Source of the DNA: [Eubacterium] eligens ATCC 27750 | GTDB lineage: Bacteria; Bacillota; Clostridia; Lachnospirales; Lachnospiraceae | DNA: 64,000 nucleotides | Assembly: GCF_000146185.1 (NCBI RefSeq) | Contig: NC_012780.1 | Location: 1-64,000 of the forward strand | Reading direction: 5' to 3' | In this document: in pieces, positions 51,994 to 59,715 of the stretch | Layout of the letters: each line of letters opens with the position of its first letter | Numbering within the stretch: position 1 is the stretch's first letter | Notes under the pieces: model-generated | The model's input: the letters and a program-made list of their open reading frames with translations, nothing else | What the model was told of the DNA's origin: nothing | Databases searched by the model: none | Made by a program: the position numbers and the translations under genes

Positions 51994-52692
51994 CTATTTT
52001 AATTTCACTCTGAACATTGTTTCATCATTTAAGCATGTGCTGGATCCAGACTTGAATATAAAATAATCTGTTTTTTCGCTCCCATCCTTATATATAACCT
52101 TTTCCTCTATAACCACGGATTCTAGTTCTTCTAATAATGCAGTTATTTGTGCATTGGGTTCTGTATAATATTCACTTCCAAACTTAAATTTAAGCGGTAC
52201 ATTACAATATATATACATTTTCACATTTCTCTGTTTTTCAGGATTAATTTCAACCCATCTGCTTGTATACCGCAGCTTATTTCTTTTTTCACTTTCCAAA
52301 AAGGTGTAACTTCTTGTATCGGCAATTGTAACAGCAGCATTCGCTGCTCTTAAATATATCTTTTCTGCATTCTCTTCATTATATATATCCGTCAGACTGA
52401 AAATATACGCTATTGTTCTTCTCATACGATCTGCGTCATTCTCTTTATCATACGACCAATGTGAAAACACATCCGTCATATATACTTCTTTTGATTCTTC
52501 GTCTATCTCAACTTTAGGATATCTTACTTCTATTTCTGGATATATTTCTCTTATATAGTTTTCCCCATCAACCTTAGTTTTCTTTATTACTGGATATTCT
52601 TTTTTACTAAACACACATATCAATGTAATTATTGCGGTCGCTATACATATAAATATAGCTACAGCAAGTATAAAAATCTTTTTCTTTTTCAT
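51994..52692 (-). CDS. membrane-anchored protein of unknown function
   Basis: 232 aa: basic N-terminus and one helix (IFILAVAIFICIATAIITLI), then a ~200-residue outer domain with mixed alpha/beta character (NYIREIYPEIEVRYPKVEID, YIFSLTDIYNEENAEKIYLR, VKMYIYCNVPLKF). No known domain seen. Nine nt from the propeller gene, first gene after the attenuator hairpin. Confidence 0.6.
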   Translation of the reverse strand: MKKKKIFILAVAIFICIATAIITLICVFSKKEYPVIKKTKVDGENYIREIYPEIEVRYPKVEIDEESKEVYMTDVFSHWSYDKENDADRMRRTIAYIFSLTDIYNEENAEKIYLRAANAAVTIADTRSYTFLESEKRNKLRYTSRWVEINPEKQRNVKMYIYCNVPLKFKFGSEYYTEPNAQITALLEELESVVIEEKVIYKDGSEKTDYFIFKSGSSTCLNDETMFRVKLK

Positions 52693-52715
52693 AATATCCC
52701 CTTTACATTACTCAA

Positions 52716-52753
52716 ATAGCAAAGCTTTATTATAAATAATAAAGCTTTGCTAT
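52716..52753 (-). terminator. 17-bp perfect hairpin between the secreted-protein gene and the rest of the operon
   Basis: ATAGCAAAGCTTTATTA, 4-nt loop, and its exact complement. The T-run on the minus strand is absent (TTTGAG), so partial termination or a 3' stabiliser of the short upstream message is likely, giving more of the secreted protein than of the downstream products. Confidence 0.7.
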
Positions 52754-52762
52754 CTTAAAAAA

Positions 52763-53164
52763 TTATCTATAAACTACATAATCTTCTCTTACAGCATCAT
52801 CCATAGCATCAATTAATACATATCCTGCATTTTTTCCTATACTAACATTAGAATATCTATATCCTGATGCATATGTTGTCTGTGCTTCTCCTCCACTGTA
52901 CCATAATTTGGTCATATCATCATCATAAGTTCCATATCCCAAAACAGTTAAATCCGCCGTTTCACTAGTTGAAACATATGCTCCAAATGCATCATAGATT
53001 CCATTATCTCTATTAGGATCTATATATGCACCACCACTATAATGACACGAACCTGCATAGCCATCGAAATCATGTGAACTAGCGAATGCAATTATACTAT
53101 TAGCCACTACCAATACACTTACAATTCCTGCAACAACCAATCTTTTAATGCTTTTCTTAACCAT
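52763..53164 (-). CDS. small secreted protein under agr-type control
   Basis: 133 aa with a signal peptide (KRLVVAGIVSVLVVANSIIAFA, cleavage likely after AFA near residue 28). The mature ~105 residues are acidic, rich in Gly/Tyr/Ser/Asp, with one Cys (GSCHYSGGAYIDPN) and strands such as ADLTVLGYGTYDDDMTKLWY and YSNVSIGKNAGYVLIDAM. No known toxin, bacteriocin or enzyme domain recognised. AGGTTAAATT precedes the ATG. First gene after the promoter with LytTR repeats, followed by a strong hairpin, so it should be the main product of the induced operon. Confidence 0.72.
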   Translation of the reverse strand: MVKKSIKRLVVAGIVSVLVVANSIIAFASSHDFDGYAGSCHYSGGAYIDPNRDNGIYDAFGAYVSTSETADLTVLGYGTYDDDMTKLWYSGGEAQTTYASGYRYSNVSIGKNAGYVLIDAMDDAVREDYVVYR

Positions 53165-53291
53165 AATTTAACCTCCATTGTACATTTACCTTTTGTTACA
53201 TTATTAAATTATTCATTCTCCTTTCTTATAATTCGTCAGGCAACCTTCTCAGCATTATTCCTATGTATCACATTCAGTTTCCTTGTAATAA

Positions 53292-53359
53292 ACTATATCA
53301 TTAGACTAAAAAAATTCAATGCACTATGTCTCAAATGTCGTTTTTTATGTCTCAACTGT
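53292..53359 (-). promoter_or_regulatory. agr-type promoter of the secreted-protein operon
   Basis: Minus strand: ACAGTTGAG (53351-53359), 12 nt, ACATTTGAG (53330-53338), 32 nt, -10 TATAGT (53292-53297). Each repeat is followed by ACATA. Spacing is identical, base for base in length, to the agrD promoter. ACAGTTGAG is close to the staphylococcal AgrA half-site ACAGTTAAG. Confidence 0.78.
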
Positions 53360-53435
53360 ATATTTTATGACATTTAATATCAAATTATTTTACTAAATTG
53401 ATTACATTCTAATCACTTTATAGCATTCCCATAAA

Positions 53436-53483
53436 CAAAAAAGAACTCCTTCACACCAGCTCAATCAAGGTGTAACGGAGTTC
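53436..53483 (-). terminator. terminator of the ABC exporter operon
   Basis: Minus strand: GAACTCCGTTACACC, loop, GGTGTGAAGGAGTTC, TTTTTTG. Twenty nt past the stop of the gene at 53504. Confidence 0.85.
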
Positions 53484-53503
53484 CCATTCTGTATATATTA
53501 ATT

Positions 53504-55354
53504 CTAAGAAGCCTGCTCAAACTGCGAATTATAAAGGTCAGCATAGAAACCGTTCTTGGCGAGAAGCTCATCATGAGTTCCCTGCTCAACGATATCACCA
53601 TCCTTCATAACAAGTATCACGTCAGCATCTTTGATGGTTGAAAGTCTGTGTGCAATAATAAAGCTTGTTCTACCCTTCATCAGATTATCCATAGCCTTCT
53701 GGATTCGCTCCTCTGTTCTTGTATCAACAGAAGATGTTGCTTCATCAAGAATAAGGATTGGATTATCTGCAAGGATTGCTCTTGCAATTGTAAGAAGCTG
53801 CTTCTGTCCCTGTGAGACATTGCTTGCGTCCTCGTTAAGCTCACAATCATAACCGCCCGGAAGAGTCTCAATAAAGTGATGGGCGTTAGCAGCCTTGGCT
53901 GCTGCAATAACTTCCTCATCAGTTGCATCAAGCTTTCCGTATCTGATATTCTCCATAATTGTACCCTTATAGAGCCATGTATCCTGAAGAACCATTCCAA
54001 ATGCGTCTCTTAATTCTCTTCTGTTGAAATCCTTAACATTATGTCCATCAACAAGAATAGCTCCATCATTAACATCATAGAATCTCATAAGCAGTTTAAC
54101 AATAGTGGTCTTACCTGCACCTGTCGGTCCAACGATAGCAACCTTCTGTCCAGGCTTAACATTTACACTGAAATTCTTGATGATAGTCTGGTTCTCATTG
54201 TATCCGAATCTTACATGCTCGAAATCAACCTCGCCCTTAATTCCTTCTGTAGAAACAGGATTCTTAACAGTCTGGTCTTCCTCTTCTTCATCAAGAAATT
54301 CAAATACTCTCTCAGAAGCTGCTACCATAGACTGTACCTGATTGATAACCTGAGCAATCTGCTGGATTGGCTGTGTGAAATTCTTTACATACTGGATAAA
54401 TGCCTGAATATCACCGATTGTTATAACATTTTTAATAGCAAGAAGACCGCCGGTTAATGCAACACATGCGTAACCTAAGTTACCTACAAACATCATGATT
54501 GGATGCATCATTCCTGAAAGGAACTGTGACTTCCATGCTGAACCATAAAGGACATCATTAGTCTTGTTAAATGAATCAACCATATCCTTTTCTTTGTTAA
54601 ATGATTTAACAATCATATGTCCGCCATAAGTTTCCTCAATCTGTCCGTTAATATGTCCAAGATACTCCTGCTGTGTTTTGAAATATCCCTGTGACTTCTT
54701 AACAACGAAAGAAACAAGTCCGACTGATATTGGCAGGATTATAACCGCTATAAGTGTCATAAGCGGTGAAATGCTTAACATCATAACAAGAACACCAATC
54801 ATAGTAGTTAAAGATGTAATGATTGTTGTAATACTCTGGTTAAGTCCCATTCCAAGTGTATCAACATCGTTAGTAATTCTTGATAACACCTCACCATATG
54901 TCCTGCTCTCGAAATACTTCATAGGCATACGGTTAATCTTCTCGCTGATTTCTTTTCTTAATCTATAGCAGACCTTCTGTGTAATGCCTGTCATTATCCA
55001 GCCCTGTACAAAGTTAAATACTGCACTTGCGGCATACAGACAAAGCACGAATATAAGAATTGTTCCAATCTTTCCAAAGTCAATTCCGCCAGTTCCACCG
55101 ATTTTCTTTACAAGACCTTCTGACAGAGCTGTAGTTGCCTTACCAAGAACCTTTGGACCTACAACAGAAAATACTGTTGAGCATACAGCCATAACTGCAA
55201 CAAATATTATCGCAATCTTATAGCTTCCAATATATCTTATAAGCTTTCCTATTGATCCTTTGAAATCCTTGGCTTTCTCAACAGGTGCCATTCCTCTTCC
55301 CGGAGGTCCCATTCTTCTTTTCGGTGGCATTTTGATATTTTTATTATCTTCCAT
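53504..55354 (-). CDS. ABC exporter half-subunit B (616 aa)
   Basis: Type IV exporter half: Pro/Gly-rich basic N-terminus (MPPKRRMGPPGRGMAPVEKA), six helices in residues 40-340, then an ATPase with Walker A VGPTGAGKTTIVKLL, NVSQGQKQLLTIARAIL signature, ILILDEATSSVDTRTE Walker B and AHRLSTI switch. The signature is canonical enough (SQGQ) for ATP turnover. Paired five nt downstream of a 768-aa partner, forming a heterodimer of the LmrCD/YheHI type for drugs or lipids. Confidence 0.92.
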   Translation of the reverse strand: MEDNKNIKMPPKRRMGPPGRGMAPVEKAKDFKGSIGKLIRYIGSYKIAIIFVAVMAVCSTVFSVVGPKVLGKATTALSEGLVKKIGGTGGIDFGKIGTILIFVLCLYAASAVFNFVQGWIMTGITQKVCYRLRKEISEKINRMPMKYFESRTYGEVLSRITNDVDTLGMGLNQSITTIITSLTTMIGVLVMMLSISPLMTLIAVIILPISVGLVSFVVKKSQGYFKTQQEYLGHINGQIEETYGGHMIVKSFNKEKDMVDSFNKTNDVLYGSAWKSQFLSGMMHPIMMFVGNLGYACVALTGGLLAIKNVITIGDIQAFIQYVKNFTQPIQQIAQVINQVQSMVAASERVFEFLDEEEEDQTVKNPVSTEGIKGEVDFEHVRFGYNENQTIIKNFSVNVKPGQKVAIVGPTGAGKTTIVKLLMRFYDVNDGAILVDGHNVKDFNRRELRDAFGMVLQDTWLYKGTIMENIRYGKLDATDEEVIAAAKAANAHHFIETLPGGYDCELNEDASNVSQGQKQLLTIARAILADNPILILDEATSSVDTRTEERIQKAMDNLMKGRTSFIIAHRLSTIKDADVILVMKDGDIVEQGTHDELLAKNGFYADLYNSQFEQAS

Positions 55355-55359
55355 ACTGA

Positions 55360-57666
55360 CTAGGCCTCCTTTCCAAGCTCTTTAGCAGAAAGCTGTGAAC
55401 TTGCAATCTGCTGATATGTCTCACATGTCTTCATAAGTTCTTCATGCGTTCCCTTGCCAACAATCTTACCATCATCCATAACAAGAATCTGATCTGCATG
55501 AAGGATTGTGCTGATTCGCTGAGCTACAATAATAACAGTGGCATCAGACACATTTGCAGCAAGCTCCTTACGAAGAATTGCGTCAGTTTTTAAATCAAGT
55601 GCTGAAAAGCTGTCATCAAATATAAACACTCTTGGGTGCTTTGCTATTGCTCTGGCAATAGAAAGTCTCTGCTTCTGACCGCCTGAAACATTAGTACCGC
55701 CCTGTGCTATAGGACTGTCATACTTCTCAGCCTTATTATCAATGAACTCAGTTGCCTGTGCAATCTGTGCTGCCTTAACGACATCTTCATCGCTTGCATC
55801 AGGATTACCGAATCTTAAATTACTTGCAATAGTACCAGAGAAAAGCATTCCCTTCTGAGGCACGTAACCAAGCTCACTTCTTAAGTCATGCATAGAGATA
55901 TTTCTTATATCATGACCATCAATAGTAATGCTTCCTCCTGTAACATCATACAATCTTGGAATAAGATTAACGAGCGTTGACTTTCCACAGCCCGTACTTC
56001 CTATAATTGCTGTAGTCTTACCCGGCTCTGCTTTAAATGTAATATCCTCAAGTGCGTTCGCTTTAGCACCCGGATACATGAAATTTACATGATTAAACTC
56101 AACTACACCCTTTGCAGACTCAATTGTCTCAGGATTCTCAGAGTCTTCTATTGAAGAATGTGTATTAATAACTTCATCTATACGGTCAGCTGCAACCATC
56201 GCTCTTGGAAGCATTACAGACATCATTGTAAGCATAAGGAATGACATAACTATGAGCATCGAATATGTTATAAATGCAGTCATAGAACCTACCTGCATAA
56301 CTCCGGCATCAATTCTGTGTGCGGCAACCCACACGATAAGAACTGACAAACCATTCATGATAAACATCATGCTTGGCATCATGAATGTCATTGTTCTGTT
56401 AGTAAAGAGCATTGTCTTAGTAAGCTTCTTATTAGCTTCATCAAATCTTTCCTCTTCCTTCTTCTCTCTTCCAAAGGCTCTTATTACAGAAAGACCTGTA
56501 AGAATCTCTCTGGATACAAGATTGACATTATCTACCAGCTTCTGCATAAGCTTGAACTTAGGCATCGCAATTACCATAAGAAGCATTACAAATGCAATGA
56601 TAACCGCAACAGCCATAACTATAACCCAGCCCATGCCGGCTCCCGTTCCAACAACCTTTATAATTCCTCCAACACCAAGAATTGGTGCATACAGAATCAT
56701 TCTCAGCATAATAACCGTAACCATCTGAACCTGCTGTACATCATTAGTTGTTCTTGTGATAAGTGATGCTGTAGAGAATTTGTCCATCTCAGCATTAGAG
56801 AATCCCATGACATTAGAATACAGTTTTCCTCTCATATCTCTTGCAACGCCTGCACCAACTCTTGATGCAAGGAAGCCTATACATACAGAAGTAACCGCCA
56901 TAAGAAGTGCCATGGCAACCATCTTAAGACCAGCTGCCCACAGATACTTAGTCTGGATAGAATCCATGTCCATTCCTGCCTTGGCATCCATGCTCTTTGC
57001 ATAAGCAACGCCCATAGACGAAACAAGAGTCTTTCCCATGGTATCAATAGTCTTCTGGAATTCGCTTCGCATAGAAAGGATATCGTCTTTACTCATAGCC
57101 CCTGCACTATACATTGCCTTCACTATCTGTCTCATATCCACACATATAGTTTCAACCTCATTACCATCCGAATCTTCCATCATCTGTGTAAATGTAGTTA
57201 GTTCAACGCCCATAGACTTTCCAATATCTTCTACTGAAACATTGGACAGCTGCTCCTCACTTACATGCATCTGCTCTGCCATACGGCTCTTGAATGCACT
57301 TTCAGTCACTGAAGACATCTGGTTGTTAATTATAAGTGCTGTAAAAAGTGTGTCGTCTAAATCAGTCTTATTCTTAGAACCTTTGACACTTAATTCATAG
57401 ACATTATCATCTTCATTATAAGAATACGACTGTTCCCACAGCTGTGCTTCTTCCTCTGTCATAAAAAGCTTCGCAGTGTCAAATTCTTCCTTAGTAATCT
57501 TTTCTGGCACAGTATGCTCTATGCCTCCATTCTGTATACCTGTATCAATGATATCTGAAGTATACGCAGGAAGCGACAAGTCACACACTGCCTGAACAAT
57601 AAGCAGTGCAAATACCAGCACTATCGACTTCCAGTATGGCAGCACATTTTTAATAATTCTGCTCAT
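55360..57666 (-). CDS. ABC exporter half-subunit A (768 aa)
   Basis: Starts MSRIIKNVLPYWKSIV (GGGAGAG before ATG at 57666). Longer than usual since an external loop of about 190 residues (residues 40-240, rich in Asp/Glu/Met) is inserted between helices 1 and 2. ATPase: GSTGCGKSTLVNLI, VSGGQKQRLSIARAI, VFIFDDSFSALD (Asp in place of the catalytic Glu after Walker B, so a degenerate site) and AQRISTI. That Asp is the mark of the non-hydrolysing half in heterodimeric exporters, complementing the partner at 53504. Confidence 0.92.
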   Translation of the reverse strand: MSRIIKNVLPYWKSIVLVFALLIVQAVCDLSLPAYTSDIIDTGIQNGGIEHTVPEKITKEEFDTAKLFMTEEEAQLWEQSYSYNEDDNVYELSVKGSKNKTDLDDTLFTALIINNQMSSVTESAFKSRMAEQMHVSEEQLSNVSVEDIGKSMGVELTTFTQMMEDSDGNEVETICVDMRQIVKAMYSAGAMSKDDILSMRSEFQKTIDTMGKTLVSSMGVAYAKSMDAKAGMDMDSIQTKYLWAAGLKMVAMALLMAVTSVCIGFLASRVGAGVARDMRGKLYSNVMGFSNAEMDKFSTASLITRTTNDVQQVQMVTVIMLRMILYAPILGVGGIIKVVGTGAGMGWVIVMAVAVIIAFVMLLMVIAMPKFKLMQKLVDNVNLVSREILTGLSVIRAFGREKKEEERFDEANKKLTKTMLFTNRTMTFMMPSMMFIMNGLSVLIVWVAAHRIDAGVMQVGSMTAFITYSMLIVMSFLMLTMMSVMLPRAMVAADRIDEVINTHSSIEDSENPETIESAKGVVEFNHVNFMYPGAKANALEDITFKAEPGKTTAIIGSTGCGKSTLVNLIPRLYDVTGGSITIDGHDIRNISMHDLRSELGYVPQKGMLFSGTIASNLRFGNPDASDEDVVKAAQIAQATEFIDNKAEKYDSPIAQGGTNVSGGQKQRLSIARAIAKHPRVFIFDDSFSALDLKTDAILRKELAANVSDATVIIVAQRISTILHADQILVMDDGKIVGKGTHEELMKTCETYQQIASSQLSAKELGKEA

Positions 57667-57840
57667 AAACACTCTCCCATCTTTATTGATAAATATTTTC
57701 AAAAAATCTGCTTTCAATAATAAATAAGCGTTTCTTATATTAACACCGATTTTCATAATAGTAAATTAATGTCAAATGTATTTTTATAAATAATTTATAA
57801 AGAATGTTTGAATAATAACAATATATATGTTATTATACGC

Positions 57841-57911
57841 GCGAACGTCATCCGTTTTTCGGAGATGTATCTTAACAAGCCGGAAGGGCTGCATACCTTT
57901 CCGCAAAGGAG
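57841..57911 (+). promoter_or_regulatory. structured leader of the ECF S-component gene (riboswitch-like)
   Basis: CATC..CG (57849-57854) pairs with CG..GATG (57860-57867). Further on, CGGAAGG (57881-57887) can pair with CCTTTCCG (57896-57903), while the CCTTT part can instead pair with AAAGG (57905-57909), which is the Shine-Dalgarno. The two states exclude each other, the classic plan of a translational switch. It does not match the folate or preQ1 consensus that I remember. Confidence 0.55.
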
Positions 57912-57916
57912 ACAAT

Positions 57917-58555
57917 ATGAATACTATCAATGCAACTCGAACTTCTGCAACGAAGTTCAACACTAAGTACATGGTGGAGCTGGCACTTATGGTTGCGGTC
58001 ATACTCGTTATGTCACTGACCCCATTAGGCTACATCCGTACCCCTGGACTTTCTATCACCCTTTTAACTGTTCCTGTAGCTGTAGGTGCTATCATCTTAG
58101 GACCTGTCGGCGGTTTAATCTGTGGTCTGACATTCGGACTCACAAGCTTTTATCAGTGCTTCGTTGGAGGCGCAATGGGAACTGTTCTTCTCGGAATTAA
58201 TCCATTTGGTACATTTGTAACAACAGTAGTAACAAGAACTCTTGAAGGCTTCCTTACAGGACTTATATTCAAGGGACTTCACAGTATTAATGGAGTTAAG
58301 AAATTTTCTTATTATATAGCAAGTCTCTGCTGTCCTTTACTTAATACTTTATTATTCATGAGTTCACTTGTTCTCTTCTTCTATAATACAGATTATGTAC
58401 AGGCCTTCGTTACTGCACTCGGAGCTAAGAACCCACTTATATTCGTAGTATTATTTGTTGGTGTTCAGGGACTTATTGAGGCAGGAATCTGCTTTATTGT
58501 TGCTAGTGTGGTTTCCCGTGCATTATATGCTGCACTTAAGCTTAACCAGAATTAG
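57917..58555 (+). CDS. ECF transporter S component
   Basis: 212 aa with six helices. VELALMVAVILVMSLTPLGY, IRTPGLSITLLTVPVAVGAI, LGPVGGLICGLTFGLTSFYQ and VTTVVTRTLEGFLTGLIF match substrate-binding S subunits of energy-coupling-factor transporters, which share a common ATPase/EcfT module encoded elsewhere. AAAGGAGACAAT precedes the ATG at 57917. The vitamin is not certain; the pattern is nearest to the pantothenate-type group. Controlled by the structured leader and followed by a P1 peptidase gene. Confidence 0.85.
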   Translation: MNTINATRTSATKFNTKYMVELALMVAVILVMSLTPLGYIRTPGLSITLLTVPVAVGAIILGPVGGLICGLTFGLTSFYQCFVGGAMGTVLLGINPFGTFVTTVVTRTLEGFLTGLIFKGLHSINGVKKFSYYIASLCCPLLNTLLFMSSLVLFFYNTDYVQAFVTALGAKNPLIFVVLFVGVQGLIEAGICFIVASVVSRALYAALKLNQN

Positions 58556-58605
58556 TCAGTCACTTTGATTGAATAAATCGGACATTAATCAACGGAGGAT
58601 TAGTT

Positions 58606-59634
58606 TTGTTTACAGAGATTTCAGTTAATGATATTAATGATTTTAGATTAGGTCATGCTTCCAATAAGGAAGCTGGCACTGGTGTAACTGTTATATATTT
58701 TCCAGACGGAGCTACAGCAGGCTGTGACATTAGCGGTGGCGGTCCGGCATCAAGAGAAACACCTCTTACTATGCCTATGACTGCTGACAATCCGATTAAT
58801 GCCATCGTGCTGTCAGGCGGTTCAGCATACGGTCTTGCCGCATCTGACGGAGTTATGACATGTCTTGAAGAACATGGTATAGGATATAACACAGGCGTTT
58901 CACTTGTTCCGCTTGTATGCCAGTCATGCATATTTGATCTTGGATATGGAAGCTCTAAAGTACGCCCAGACAGTACTATGGGATATGAGGCCTGCATTAA
59001 GGCACTTATGAAGGCCGGTGTTGTCAATACTGATGCTTCCACCGCTGCCAATTCGGATAGCAACGACCCCGTTCAGGGCTGTATCGGTGCCGGAACAGGT
59101 GCGACTGTCGGCAAGATTATGGGAATGAAGCAGGCTGAAAAGTCAGGACTTGGAATATATTCAGTGAAGACAGGCACATTTACAATGACAGCAATTGTTG
59201 TTGTAAATGCACTTGGAGATATATCAGATTATGAAACCGGTAAAAAGCTTGCCGGACTTAAGAACGCTGACAGAACCGAGTATGTAAGCTGTGAAGAAGC
59301 ACTTTATCAGTTCATGGCACCTCGCGATATGTTCACAGGCAACACAACAATCGGTGCAGTTATAACCAACGCTGCATTTAACAAGGCTGAACTTAACAAA
59401 ATTGCATCTATGGCAAGAAATGCGTATGCACGCTGCATTAATCCAGTCGGCACAATGGCAGATGGCGATACAATCTATGCTGCAAGTACTGCAAAACGAG
59501 ACGGCAGCGAAGCTGTACATGTTGATATCAACTTTGCAGGAACACTTGCTGCCCGCGTTATGTCCGCTGCAATTAAGAATGCTGTAATGAATTCTAAGAT
59601 ATCTGATGAAGAATTTTTAAGCATGGTAAAGTAA
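58606..59634 (+). CDS. P1-family (DmpA-like) peptidase
   Basis: 342 aa, N-terminal-nucleophile hydrolase family P1/S58. NDFRLGHASNKEAGTGVTVI, AIVLSGGSAYGLAASDGVM, and VGKIMGMKQAEKSGLG are hallmark blocks; autocleavage before a Ser/Thr near GNTTIGAVITNA (about residue 247) would create alpha and beta chains. Starts at TTG, set by GGAGG seven nt upstream. Relatives release N-terminal amino acids or cut beta-alanyl amides. Next to an ECF S component, so it could free the vitamin from a conjugate. Confidence 0.88.
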   Translation: MFTEISVNDINDFRLGHASNKEAGTGVTVIYFPDGATAGCDISGGGPASRETPLTMPMTADNPINAIVLSGGSAYGLAASDGVMTCLEEHGIGYNTGVSLVPLVCQSCIFDLGYGSSKVRPDSTMGYEACIKALMKAGVVNTDASTAANSDSNDPVQGCIGAGTGATVGKIMGMKQAEKSGLGIYSVKTGTFTMTAIVVVNALGDISDYETGKKLAGLKNADRTEYVSCEEALYQFMAPRDMFTGNTTIGAVITNAAFNKAELNKIASMARNAYARCINPVGTMADGDTIYAASTAKRDGSEAVHVDINFAGTLAARVMSAAIKNAVMNSKISDEEFLSMVK

Positions 59635-59646
59635 CACATGAAATAA

Positions 59647-59690
59647 TCCCCGATAAGCTGCTGTTCTGACAGTCTTACCGGGGATTTTTA
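59647..59690 (+). terminator. terminator after the P1 peptidase gene
   Basis: CCCCG.TAAG, loop, CTTACCGGGG, ATTTTT. Confidence 0.85.
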
Positions 59691-59715
59691 TATTATCTTT
59701 ATTTTAACATTTTAA

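Noticed and set aside
52763..53164. Secreted protein as a lactococcin-972-type bacteriocin
   Set aside because: Similar context (large membrane protein nearby), but the sequence lacks that family's Trp/His pattern and the partner lacks an ATPase.
57841..57911. Identification of the ECF leader as a folate or preQ1 riboswitch
   Set aside because: The conserved loops of those classes (GGAGAGUA, or the H-type pseudoknot with a C-rich loop) are not there.
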